Assembly: GCA_910588235.1 (NCBI GenBank)
Contig: CAJUOQ010000020.1
Location: forward strand, 1 to 42,051
DNA length: 42,051 nucleotides
Direction: 5' to 3'
Source of the DNA: an uncultured Atopostipes sp.
Lineage (GTDB): Bacteria; Bacillota; Bacilli; Lactobacillales; Carnobacteriaceae_A
The notes under the pieces are model-generated. The model did not search any database. It saw nothing but the letters and a program-made list of their open reading frames with translations, and was not told the origin of the DNA. Position numbers and translations under genes: made by a program. Below are positions 17,071 through 25,928 of this stretch, piece after piece. How positions within the stretch are numbered: the stretch's first letter is position 1; every line of letters begins with the position of its first letter.

Positions 17071-18297
17071 ATGTATAAAAATTTAGTAGATCGCTTTATA
17101 AAGTATGTACAGATTGATACACGTTCCGATGAAACAAGTACAACTATTCCATCAACACAGTCACAGGTAGAGTTTGCGCAACAGCTAATGGAAGATTTAA
17201 AGGCTATGAATTTAGATGAGGTTGAATATAATGAGGAAAATGGTTTTGTGACCGCCACACTTCCTGCAAATACCGAAAAAGAGGTGCCGACTGTCGGCTT
17301 TATTGCTCATATGGACACAGCGGATTTTAATTCGGTCAATATTCAACCACAGTTTGTCGAAAATTATAACGGCGAAGACATTGTTTTAAATGAAGAAGAA
17401 AATATTGTTTTATCGTCTACTGATTTTCCGAATTTAAAAAATTATCAAGGACAAACACTTATTACAACCGATGGGACTACTTTGTTAGGAGCTGATGATA
17501 AAGCAGGCATTGTAGAAATTATGAGTGCAGTTGAGTACTTACTTGAACACCCTGAAATTCAACATGGGCGAGTACGTTTAGCCTTTGGTCCGGACGAAGA
17601 GATTGGCATTGGTGCAGATCGCTTTGATGTTGAACATTTTAATGCGGACTTTGCCTATACGGTAGATGGAGGGCCTGTCGGTGAGTTACAGTATGAAAGT
17701 TTTAATGCCGCCAGTGTGGATGTAACGGTTCAAGGAAAAAATGTTCATCCCGGTACAGCCAAAGATCAAATGGTCAATGCTTTGACTTTGGGGATGGCTT
17801 TTAATAATCAACTACCGAGCGACGAAGTTCCTGAGCAGACTGAAGGACGTGAAGGTTTCTACCACCTTACATCAATGACTGGAACGGTCGAACAAGCAAA
17901 AATGGCTTATATTGTCAGAGATCATGATCGCGAAAAATTTGAAGAACGCAAACAACGGGTATTAGATATTGCGGAAGAATTAAACGATCACTTTGAAGAA
18001 GAACGTATTCAAATCGAAATGCATGATCAATATTACAATATGCGTGAAGTGATTGAAAAAGATATGCGTGCAGTCGAAGTGGCTCAAAAAGCGATGGAGA
18101 AATTAGCGATTGAACCCATTTTAGAGCCGATCCGTGGGGGCACAGATGGTTCTAAGATCTCTTTCATGGGCTTACCTACCCCGAACTTATTTGCTGGTGG
18201 TGAGAACTTTCACGGGCGCTATGAATATATCGCGATTGAAAGTATGGAAGCGGCTGCCAATGTTATTCGGACGATTATCGAAGAGATCGGTCAATAA
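17071..18297 (+). CDS. pepT: Peptidase T (tripeptide aminopeptidase)
   Basis: Zinc-dependent M20B aminotripeptidase that releases N-terminal residues from tripeptides in the cytoplasm. Metal and active-site segments are all visible: AHMDTADF, LLGADDKAG, FGPDEEIGIGADRFD, YTVDGGPVGELQYE and NLFAGGENFHGRYEY. 408 residues, exactly the usual length. ATG 17071 follows AAAGGAG; 26 bases separate it from the NIF3 gene, so it may be co-transcribed. A strong terminator follows. Confidence 0.97.
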   Translation: MYKNLVDRFIKYVQIDTRSDETSTTIPSTQSQVEFAQQLMEDLKAMNLDEVEYNEENGFVTATLPANTEKEVPTVGFIAHMDTADFNSVNIQPQFVENYNGEDIVLNEEENIVLSSTDFPNLKNYQGQTLITTDGTTLLGADDKAGIVEIMSAVEYLLEHPEIQHGRVRLAFGPDEEIGIGADRFDVEHFNADFAYTVDGGPVGELQYESFNAASVDVTVQGKNVHPGTAKDQMVNALTLGMAFNNQLPSDEVPEQTEGREGFYHLTSMTGTVEQAKMAYIVRDHDREKFEERKQRVLDIAEELNDHFEEERIQIEMHDQYYNMREVIEKDMRAVEVAQKAMEKLAIEPILEPIRGGTDGSKISFMGLPTPNLFAGGENFHGRYEYIAIESMEAAANVIRTIIEEIGQ

Positions 18298-18325
18298 AAT
18301 ACTTAAAATTTCATATTAGAGAACA

Positions 18326-18370
18326 AGAAAAAGTGAAGGGCTACGAATGCCTTCGCTTTTTCTTTTTTTG
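18326..18370 (+). terminator. Intrinsic terminator of pepT
   Basis: AGAAAAAGTGAAGG (18326-18339) pairs with CCTTCGCTTTTTCT (one G-U), loop of 10, then a T-run. Confidence 0.92.
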
Positions 18371-18386
18371 CAAGGACCGAACAGCG

Positions 18387-18415
18387 TATAATCATGCAAG
18401 CCTTTATGTTAAAAT
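18387..18415 (+). promoter_or_regulatory. Possible promoter of rexBA
   Basis: Two -10 candidates precede rexB: TATAAT at 18387-18392 and an extended TG-T-TAAAAT at 18407-18415. Neither has a convincing -35, so the exact site is unresolved. Confidence 0.35.
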
Positions 18416-18446
18416 GAAAGAGATAATTCTTGAAGGGAGTTAGCGT

Positions 18447-21400
18447 ATGACAGTTCAATTTATATTGGGTGAATACCCAGAACAAAAACGGAAAATACTC
18501 ATTGATCAAATCTATGATCAACTGCAGAAGCAGCCAGAGGAACGAATTTTATATTTAGTCCCTGATAACGTGAAATATGAAGCAGAAACCATGATTTTAG
18601 AACAATTTATGGAAAAAGACGAAAAGGCTCAATATAGTGGGATGATCCGCTTGCAGGTTTTTAGTTTTAGTCGTTTAGCTTGGTATTTGCTGCAAGACCA
18701 ACCGATTTACCAAAGACCACAATTAACAGAAAGTGGTCTCGGGATGTTAATGAAAAGAATATTAGAGGAAGAAGAACAGCAGTTGTCTATTTTCCGAGGA
18801 GCCAGTCAAGAAGCGGGTTTTATTGAACGACTGGTTACCTTATTTATGGAACTACGCAATGGGCGAATATCTCCAACAGATTTAGATGAAATTGCTTCAG
18901 AACATCAAACAACAGATGAAATCACTGAACGTGACTTCCATCGTAAAATGAACGATCTCTCTCTTCTTTATAAAAAATATGACAAAAATCTTGAAAATAA
19001 GTATATTGAAAAAGAAGATTTATATAGTGAGCTGATTAAGTTTATTCGTCGACAAAAAGAGAGTTTTCAAAATGTCTCCATTGTCGTCGATCACTATGAG
19101 CATTTTTCTGCTCAAGAACAAGAATTGTTGCTTGAACTTAGCAAATACACGAAACAACTAATGATTTGTCTAACAGTAAATGCGGAAGCTATCCATCAAG
19201 AAAATGATCTGAATAATCCGTATTACCGCTCAACGAAAGCTTATAATCAATTACAAGATCAGTTACAAATGCAACAAATTCCTCTTTTGGATGATCTAGT
19301 TTTAGGTGTACAAGATAAAAAAGCCGAAAGAGCACATTCTGAAGTCCTGCAACTTGCTAATTATTGGATGCAGAGTAGTACGCCTACTACCGTTCAACAA
19401 ACAGAAAAATATAAAGAAAGAACCTATGAAGATATTGAACTATGGGCAGCCGAAGATAAAAAAACCGAAATCATGCACGTAGCGACAAAGATTAAAAGAA
19501 TGGTAGCTAGTGGCAATTATCGTTATAAAGATTTTCAAATCATGACACGTGATCTCGCCAACTATGAATTAAATATTGAAGCCGTCTTTGAAGAAAATGA
19601 CTTACCTTTTTTCATGGATCAAACGGATACAATGTCCCAACATCCTTTATTAGAGTTTGTAGTCAGTCTTTTCACGCTAAAAAAGAGACATTATCGTTTG
19701 AATGATGTGTTTCGATTTTTAAGAACAGAATTATATTGTCCAGAGATCGACAATGGAGCAGAGGATGCTTACTCTGATATTGAAGAAAAAAATGGGGACT
19801 ATGAACATGCGGCGGCTACTTGGCGTGAGAAGGTGGATATCGCAGAAAATGTAGCCCTTGCTTATGGTTACCAGGGAAATGCATGGGTCGATAATGAAGA
19901 GTGGCAATATGCTCGTTTTGAATTAGAAGGGGAATTCGTTCAAAGTGATCATGAACTAAATATTCAAGAAATTGCTAATGATGTCCGACAAACATTCAGA
20001 AAAGAAATTGTGCCTTTTATTGATCAATTAGATCAAGTAGAAACGAATCAGGAACTTGCGACTTTATTGTATAATTTTATGATTGATCGAGGCGTCGCGC
20101 ACCAAATACAACATTGGCGGGACCAGTTAAGTACGAATGGACGCTTAGAAGAAGCAAGACAGCATGAACAAGCATGGAAAACATTTGTGCAGCTGCTTGA
20201 TGAATTTGTAGAAGTATTAGGGGATGAACAGTGGGATATTGATTTATTCATCTCGTTAATGGAGACAGGTTTTGAACAAGCAACCTTTAATATGGTCCCT
20301 CCAGCGATTGACCAAGTATTAATTACGAATTTTGATTTACCGAAAATTCAGACGAAAAAAGTCGTATTTTTGATCGGTTTAACCGATACACAGCTACCCA
20401 AAATAGCGAGCAATCAATCGTTACTGACCGATGATGATCGTGAATTGGTTGATAGCACCTTAAGTTCCGATAAATATTTAGCAACTTCAGAAGTTGAAAG
20501 TGCTGCGAATGAACCGTTCGCAATGTACTTAGCTATTTTGCAAGCGAATGAAAAGATTATTTTATCTTATCCATTAATCAACGAAGAAAGCCAAGAAAAT
20601 AGAATGAGTCCTTATTTAGTACGGATTCAAAATGCTTTTTCTTTAAAATTACGCTTAAAATATGCGAATGCTGCTTCAAAAGATGCTTTAAATGCGATTG
20701 ATTATTTAGAGTTTATTGGTTCGTATGAACAAACCTTTGGTCAACTTGTGACGAGCTTGCGGCATGCTTTAGATGAGCGAGAGGCTCCTCCTGTCTTTTG
20801 GGTCGATTTATTTGAACGTATTTATAATCCCAATAACTTTAAACAAAACCGAATTATCCAAAGCTTAAGTCATAAAAATATACCGGTTCCTTTAACGGAT
20901 GATTTAGCGGAAGAGCTCTACGGAAAAGATTTATATTTATCGGTTTCACAACTCGAAACATTTTATGCAGATCCTTATAGTCACTTTTTACTATATGGTT
21001 TACGATTGAAGGAGCGACAAGTCCAAGAACTTTCTCCTTTAGAAACCGGTAACTTTTTCCATGATGCTTTAGATCTCATTAGCCGCCAAGTAGTTTCTTT
21101 AAATAAAGACATTGCGACGATTACACCGCAAGAAATTTCGCAAATTACCAGTGATATTTTTCAATTACTGATTGATTCGAATAAATATCGTTTAGCGCAA
21201 TCGTCTAACCGGATGCAGTTTATATTCAGACAGCTTGCAAGCACGGTAGAGCGCATGGTCTGGTCAATTGTTCATCAAGCGAAAAGAAGTAAAATGCGTA
21301 CAAACCAAACCGAATTACTGTTTGGTCGTCTAGGGCCCAATGAAGGCATTCAAGGGTTATCCTTCCCTCTAAAAAACGAAGGACAGCTTTACTTGCGTGG

Positions 21401-22088
21401 AAAAGTGGATCGTATTGATACCTTTAAAGTAGACGATCAATTGTATGCAGGGATTGTCGATTACAAATCCAGCACAACAAACTTTAATTATCAGCAAATG
21501 TACTATGGTTTAATGTTACAGATGATCACTTATTTAGATACTGTTTTAACTTTTTCAGAAGATATTTTCGATCAAAAAGCAAAAGGGATCGGAGCTTTTT
21601 ATTCTCGAGTACACAATCCTTTTATTGATATTCAAAGAACAGGCCAAAAAGATTGGGAAGAAGAGTTATTAAAAGGCTTTAAATTTGATGGTTTAATTGT
21701 CGATCGTCAAGAAGTACTGGAAGCCGTAGATACAGAATTGGAAAAAAGCACCTCACCCATTTATCCCATTCGCCTGAAAGTAAATGGTAATTATTCAGGA
21801 GATAAAATTTTAACAGAAGAAGAGTTCCAATTATTGTTGCGCTTTAACCGCGAGAAGATTATTGAAGCGGGGAATCGTATTTTATCAGGAGAAAATATGC
21901 TCAAACCTTTTGATGATGATCGATTATTTACTCCATCGATTCGTGGACCTTATCGAGCCATCTCACAATTTGATGCGCTATTGCCTGAAAATAACTATCA
22001 AGAAATGAAAAAAATAAACAAGAAAGAGTTTTTCAACCGCTTAAGAGAAAAGTACACACAGAATGAGGAGACGGAAGGTGAAGATTAA
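18447..22088 (+). CDS. rexB: ATP-dependent nuclease subunit B, RexB type
   Basis: Non-helicase subunit of the RexAB (AddAB-class) end-resection nuclease, 1213 aa. The N-terminus resembles AddB (FILGEYPEQ, LYLVPDNVKYEAE, RLQVFSFSRLAWYLL) but the P-loop position has no Walker A lysine. The C-terminal nuclease core has QLETFYADPYSHFLLYGL, TGNFFHDALDLI and GIVDYKSS with Asp1005/Lys1007, then QMYYGLMLQMITYL. The cysteine found in AddB at FNACPFSHF is Asp here, consistent with a RexB lacking the iron-sulfur cluster. ATG 18447 follows GAAGGGAG. Its TAA overlaps the rexA ATG. Confidence 0.92.
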   Translation: MTVQFILGEYPEQKRKILIDQIYDQLQKQPEERILYLVPDNVKYEAETMILEQFMEKDEKAQYSGMIRLQVFSFSRLAWYLLQDQPIYQRPQLTESGLGMLMKRILEEEEQQLSIFRGASQEAGFIERLVTLFMELRNGRISPTDLDEIASEHQTTDEITERDFHRKMNDLSLLYKKYDKNLENKYIEKEDLYSELIKFIRRQKESFQNVSIVVDHYEHFSAQEQELLLELSKYTKQLMICLTVNAEAIHQENDLNNPYYRSTKAYNQLQDQLQMQQIPLLDDLVLGVQDKKAERAHSEVLQLANYWMQSSTPTTVQQTEKYKERTYEDIELWAAEDKKTEIMHVATKIKRMVASGNYRYKDFQIMTRDLANYELNIEAVFEENDLPFFMDQTDTMSQHPLLEFVVSLFTLKKRHYRLNDVFRFLRTELYCPEIDNGAEDAYSDIEEKNGDYEHAAATWREKVDIAENVALAYGYQGNAWVDNEEWQYARFELEGEFVQSDHELNIQEIANDVRQTFRKEIVPFIDQLDQVETNQELATLLYNFMIDRGVAHQIQHWRDQLSTNGRLEEARQHEQAWKTFVQLLDEFVEVLGDEQWDIDLFISLMETGFEQATFNMVPPAIDQVLITNFDLPKIQTKKVVFLIGLTDTQLPKIASNQSLLTDDDRELVDSTLSSDKYLATSEVESAANEPFAMYLAILQANEKIILSYPLINEESQENRMSPYLVRIQNAFSLKLRLKYANAASKDALNAIDYLEFIGSYEQTFGQLVTSLRHALDEREAPPVFWVDLFERIYNPNNFKQNRIIQSLSHKNIPVPLTDDLAEELYGKDLYLSVSQLETFYADPYSHFLLYGLRLKERQVQELSPLETGNFFHDALDLISRQVVSLNKDIATITPQEISQITSDIFQLLIDSNKYRLAQSSNRMQFIFRQLASTVERMVWSIVHQAKRSKMRTNQTELLFGRLGPNEGIQGLSFPLKNEGQLYLRGKVDRIDTFKVDDQLYAGIVDYKSSTTNFNYQQMYYGLMLQMITYLDTVLTFSEDIFDQKAKGIGAFYSRVHNPFIDIQRTGQKDWEEELLKGFKFDGLIVDRQEVLEAVDTELEKSTSPIYPIRLKVNGNYSGDKILTEEEFQLLLRFNREKIIEAGNRILSGENMLKPFDDDRLFTPSIRGPYRAISQFDALLPENNYQEMKKINKKEFFNRLREKYTQNEETEGED

Positions 22089-25000
22089 TGGCAGAGATAC
22101 CAATAAAAACAGAGGGTTCGATCTTTACAGATCAGCAATGGGAAGCAATTTATTTAACAGGTTCTAATTTATTAATATCTGCTTCTGCGGGTTCTGGAAA
22201 AACGATGGTCCTGGTGAATCGAATCATCGAACAAATTAAAAAGGGAACAGCCATTGACGAACTGTTGGTTGTTACGTTTACGAATGCCGCTGCTAAAGAA
22301 ATGAAACAGCGGATACAAAAAGTCCTTCAAGAAGAAATAAATGCTGACCCTCAAGCGGATACCCGTCATCATTTAGTGCAACAATTACCGAAACTGGGAC
22401 ATGCAGATATTTCGACCTTGCATTCTTTCTGTTTAAAAGTGATTGAACGTTATTATTATTTGATCGATTTTGATCCAGTATTTCGTCAGTTGACAGATGA
22501 CACCGAAATCGAATTGATTAAAGAAGAAGTATGGGATGAATTGTTGGAAGGCTTGTATGAGGAAGCAGATCCTGATTTTATTCAATTTATGCAGGCTTAT
22601 GCTGGGGACCGCAATGATGATAATGTCACCCAAATGGTTTTTCAATTGCATGAATTTTCGCGAGCGAACGTTCAACCAAAAGAATGGTTAGATGGTCTGG
22701 CTGATTTATATGAGGTACCGAATGGTCGCATTGAAGAGGCTAGTATCTATAAGGATTATTTAAAAAAACAATTCGTTGAAGAACTGGTCTATCTTATTCA
22801 ACTAGTCGAACAAGCTTTGAATTTAGCGACCGACGATGAACATTTAGAAAAGCAAATAGCGATTTTAGAAAATGAAAAGAGTCAATACGAACAGGCGCTT
22901 CGTTTACTTGAAGACGATCAATTACAAGAGTGCTATAACTTTATTAACGCGGGTTATAAATATCAAACACTGCGAGGTCCTGCCAAGAAATCAACACCTG
23001 CTGAAGTTTTAGAGGTTTTCAATAATGAAATTAAACACCTGCGCAATGAAGCGAAGAAAGGCTATGAAGATTTTGAGAAGCATTTCGTCCTTTCACCCGC
23101 GGAACAAGTGAAAATTATTGAGGACACGCAAGATTATGTACAGGTTCTTGCTGAAATGACCCAACAATTTGCTGAACGCTACCAAACTTATAAAGCAGAA
23201 CGTAAATTGATTGACTTTAATGATTTGGAACATTTAACGCTACAAATACTTATGGGTAATGAAGAGGCTGAAGTTTCAGAAGCTGCTGTTTATTACCAAA
23301 ATAAATTTGCTGAAGTATTGGTCGATGAATATCAAGACATCAATACTTTACAAGAGGCTATTTTACGACGTTTAACGCGTCAAGAATCGGAAGCGGGCAA
23401 TTACTTTATGGTCGGTGATGTTAAACAGTCGATTTATGGTTTCCGTTTAGCGGATCCTACACTCTTCCTTTCGAAATATGAAGCTTATGCTAACGAAGGG
23501 CAGGGCGAACGAATTATCTTAGCTGAAAATTTCCGTTCACGCCAAGATGTTTTAGCTTTTACTAATTTTGTATTTACACAATTGATGGATCATGAAGTGG
23601 GCAATTTAGATTATGATGAAAATGCGGAACTGGTTTATGGCAATACTGCTTTTGATCAAAGTAAAGATTTTGCGACGGAGTTATTAGTTTATGAACAAGA
23701 AAATAAAGAAGGCCTGCAACTAGAACCAGAAGCAGCGACCGCTGAAAAACAAATTACGGAAAAAACGACCGGCGAAATTTTAATGGTGGCGGCTCGTATT
23801 CATGAATTAATCGAGCAATCGTTTGAAATTTATGATAAAGAAACCGATGAAATGCGGCCACTTGAGTATCGCGATATTGTGTTACTGACACCGACTAAAA
23901 GTAATAACTTGGAAATCCAAGAAATTTTTCAAGAAGCCAATATTCCTTCGGCCATTAACGAAACGCAAAACTTCTTTCAGACGACGGAAGTGACAATTAT
24001 GATGTCCTTGTTGAAGATTATTGATAATCCACGACAAGATATTCCGCTAGTGGCAACTTTACGATCGCCTATTATTGGTTTGAATGAAATCGAATTAACT
24101 TATATTCGCCTAGAAGATAAACAAGCAGACTTTTATGATGCGCTGTTAGCCTATGCATCTGCTGATTTTGAAGACCCCAAAAATATTAAATTACAAAAAA
24201 CTGTCCAAAACTTTATCCAAAACTTGAATCAATGGCGCGAATATGCAAGAAGACATTCGGTTGTCGATTTATTACGTGAATTATACCAAGCGACCGGCTA
24301 TCTTCAATATGTCGGCGGCATGAGTGGTGGAAAACAAAGAAAGGCTAATTTAGAGGCACTTTATGAACGTGCCGCTGCTTATGAACAAACCTCCTTTAAA
24401 GGACTGTATCGTTTCATTCGTTTTATCGATAAGATGCAAGAAAAAGATAAAGATTTAGCGGAACCCACTTCTATTTTATCAGAGCAAAATGCTGTACGGG
24501 TGATGACGATCCATGCAAGTAAGGGGCTAGAGTTTCCGGTTGTCTTTGTGATGGATATGTCGAAGCAGTTTAATCGAAGTGATTGGACTGGAGAGTATGT
24601 CTTTGATCGCGATTTAGGAATTGGGTTACAATATAAAAATCCTGAAACACGCGTAAAAACTTCGACGTTAATCGATACAGCAATCAAAGAGATTAAAAAA
24701 CAAAATGCGTATGCAGAAGAAATGCGTGTATTGTATGTTGCCCTGACACGAGCAGAACAGAAATTATTTTTAGTGGGAACCAAAAAGACAGAAGAAAAAG
24801 CTTTTGAGGACTGGGATAAAGGCAATGCCAAACGTGACTTGATTTTATCGGCACAATTACGCCTTTCGACCAATAACTACTTAGATTGGATCGGGATGGC
24901 CACTGCTAGACATCAACTGGCAGCAGCAAAAGTCCATTCACCGCAAGAAAACCAACAAATTAAAAATTATCCTGTGTCGTTTTCATATAACTTTTATTCT

Positions 25001-25867
25001 GAAGCAAAAATCATGGAAAAGCTAGCGGATATCGTACAAGAAGGCGAAGCCAACTGGCTAGAAGACTTAAAGCACAAACAGCTAAAAGTGGACCCAAATA
25101 AACAAACGAAGAAAGCAGTTCGTTATGCGATCAATCTAGCTAATTATGAATATCCTTATCAACTATCGACTGAAACAACGAGTTACCAGTCTGTATCAGA
25201 AGTTAAACAACTTTTCGAAGAGCCGAATAATGAAAAGCTAGCTAAAATTGATTGGAATGAAGAGACACGAATCAATCGTTATACCGAAGATTTATTAGAA
25301 CGACCGAAATTTCTACAAGAAGCGACTCCGCCCACAGCAGCGGAAATTGGTCAGGCTACGCACTTTTTATTACAAAAATTAGATTTACGCGAAGTGCCCA
25401 CAGCAGAAAATCTGCAAGCAGAAATAACAAGGCTCGTGGAAAACGATGTACTAAACGAAGAAGCAGCTAAAGAAATTGAGCTCGATAAAATTATCGCTTA
25501 CTTCCAAACTCCTTTTGGTCAAGCCATTATTCAACATCATCAAAGTCTACAAAAGGAAGTTCTTTTCTCTTTAATGATGAATGCGAATGATGTGTTTACA
25601 GGGATGGAAGAGGTGGATGATTCTATTTTAATTCACGGAATCATTGATGGTTATTTCGAAACAGAAGCGGGCTTTATTTTATTTGATTATAAGACAGACC
25701 GCGTGGCTCATTTTGGTGCTCAAGCCGAAGAAGAATTACTACGCAGATACAAGGGACAGATTATGCTTTACAAGCGGGCATTAGAAACGATCACCAACCA
25801 GCCGGTGATAGAAGCGAATATTATCTCTTTAGATCTCACCAAAACAATTCCACTTATTGAACAATAA
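22088..25867 (+). CDS. rexA: ATP-dependent helicase/nuclease subunit A
   Basis: UvrD-like 3'-5' helicase with C-terminal RecB-type nuclease, working with RexB in double-strand-break resection. Visible: Q-motif TDQQWEAIYL, Walker A SASAGSGKT (residues 31-39), motif Ia VVTFTNAAAKEM, FNDLEHL, Walker B VLVDEYQDIN, GDVKQSIYGFR, the motif V region VMTIHASKGLEFPVVFV, motif VI VLYVALTRAEQKL, and the nuclease motif FILFDYKTD (about 1200). 1259 residues. Start overlaps the rexB stop (TAATG). A bidirectional terminator follows. Confidence 0.96.
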   Translation: MAEIPIKTEGSIFTDQQWEAIYLTGSNLLISASAGSGKTMVLVNRIIEQIKKGTAIDELLVVTFTNAAAKEMKQRIQKVLQEEINADPQADTRHHLVQQLPKLGHADISTLHSFCLKVIERYYYLIDFDPVFRQLTDDTEIELIKEEVWDELLEGLYEEADPDFIQFMQAYAGDRNDDNVTQMVFQLHEFSRANVQPKEWLDGLADLYEVPNGRIEEASIYKDYLKKQFVEELVYLIQLVEQALNLATDDEHLEKQIAILENEKSQYEQALRLLEDDQLQECYNFINAGYKYQTLRGPAKKSTPAEVLEVFNNEIKHLRNEAKKGYEDFEKHFVLSPAEQVKIIEDTQDYVQVLAEMTQQFAERYQTYKAERKLIDFNDLEHLTLQILMGNEEAEVSEAAVYYQNKFAEVLVDEYQDINTLQEAILRRLTRQESEAGNYFMVGDVKQSIYGFRLADPTLFLSKYEAYANEGQGERIILAENFRSRQDVLAFTNFVFTQLMDHEVGNLDYDENAELVYGNTAFDQSKDFATELLVYEQENKEGLQLEPEAATAEKQITEKTTGEILMVAARIHELIEQSFEIYDKETDEMRPLEYRDIVLLTPTKSNNLEIQEIFQEANIPSAINETQNFFQTTEVTIMMSLLKIIDNPRQDIPLVATLRSPIIGLNEIELTYIRLEDKQADFYDALLAYASADFEDPKNIKLQKTVQNFIQNLNQWREYARRHSVVDLLRELYQATGYLQYVGGMSGGKQRKANLEALYERAAAYEQTSFKGLYRFIRFIDKMQEKDKDLAEPTSILSEQNAVRVMTIHASKGLEFPVVFVMDMSKQFNRSDWTGEYVFDRDLGIGLQYKNPETRVKTSTLIDTAIKEIKKQNAYAEEMRVLYVALTRAEQKLFLVGTKKTEEKAFEDWDKGNAKRDLILSAQLRLSTNNYLDWIGMATARHQLAAAKVHSPQENQQIKNYPVSFSYNFYSEAKIMEKLADIVQEGEANWLEDLKHKQLKVDPNKQTKKAVRYAINLANYEYPYQLSTETTSYQSVSEVKQLFEEPNNEKLAKIDWNEETRINRYTEDLLERPKFLQEATPPTAAEIGQATHFLLQKLDLREVPTAENLQAEITRLVENDVLNEEAAKEIELDKIIAYFQTPFGQAIIQHHQSLQKEVLFSLMMNANDVFTGMEEVDDSILIHGIIDGYFETEAGFILFDYKTDRVAHFGAQAEEELLRRYKGQIMLYKRALETITNQPVIEANIISLDLTKTIPLIEQ

Positions 25868-25910
25868 AAAACGATGAACAGCTCTCAGTTAAGAGTTGTT
25901 CATCGTTTTT
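25866..25910. terminator. Bidirectional terminator between rexA and lipoprotein gene
   Basis: AAAAACGATGAACA (25866-25879 region) pairs with TGTTCATCGTTTTT, with inner CTCT/AGAG. A-run and T-run on opposite sides serve both convergent units. Confidence 0.92.
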
Positions 25911-25928
25911 ATTTATGCAATATTCATT

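Noticed and set aside
24379..24873. 164-codon open frame on the minus strand inside rexA
   Set aside because: Antisense to conserved helicase motifs of rexA, with Ser/Cys-rich composition typical of a shadow frame and no ribosome site of quality.
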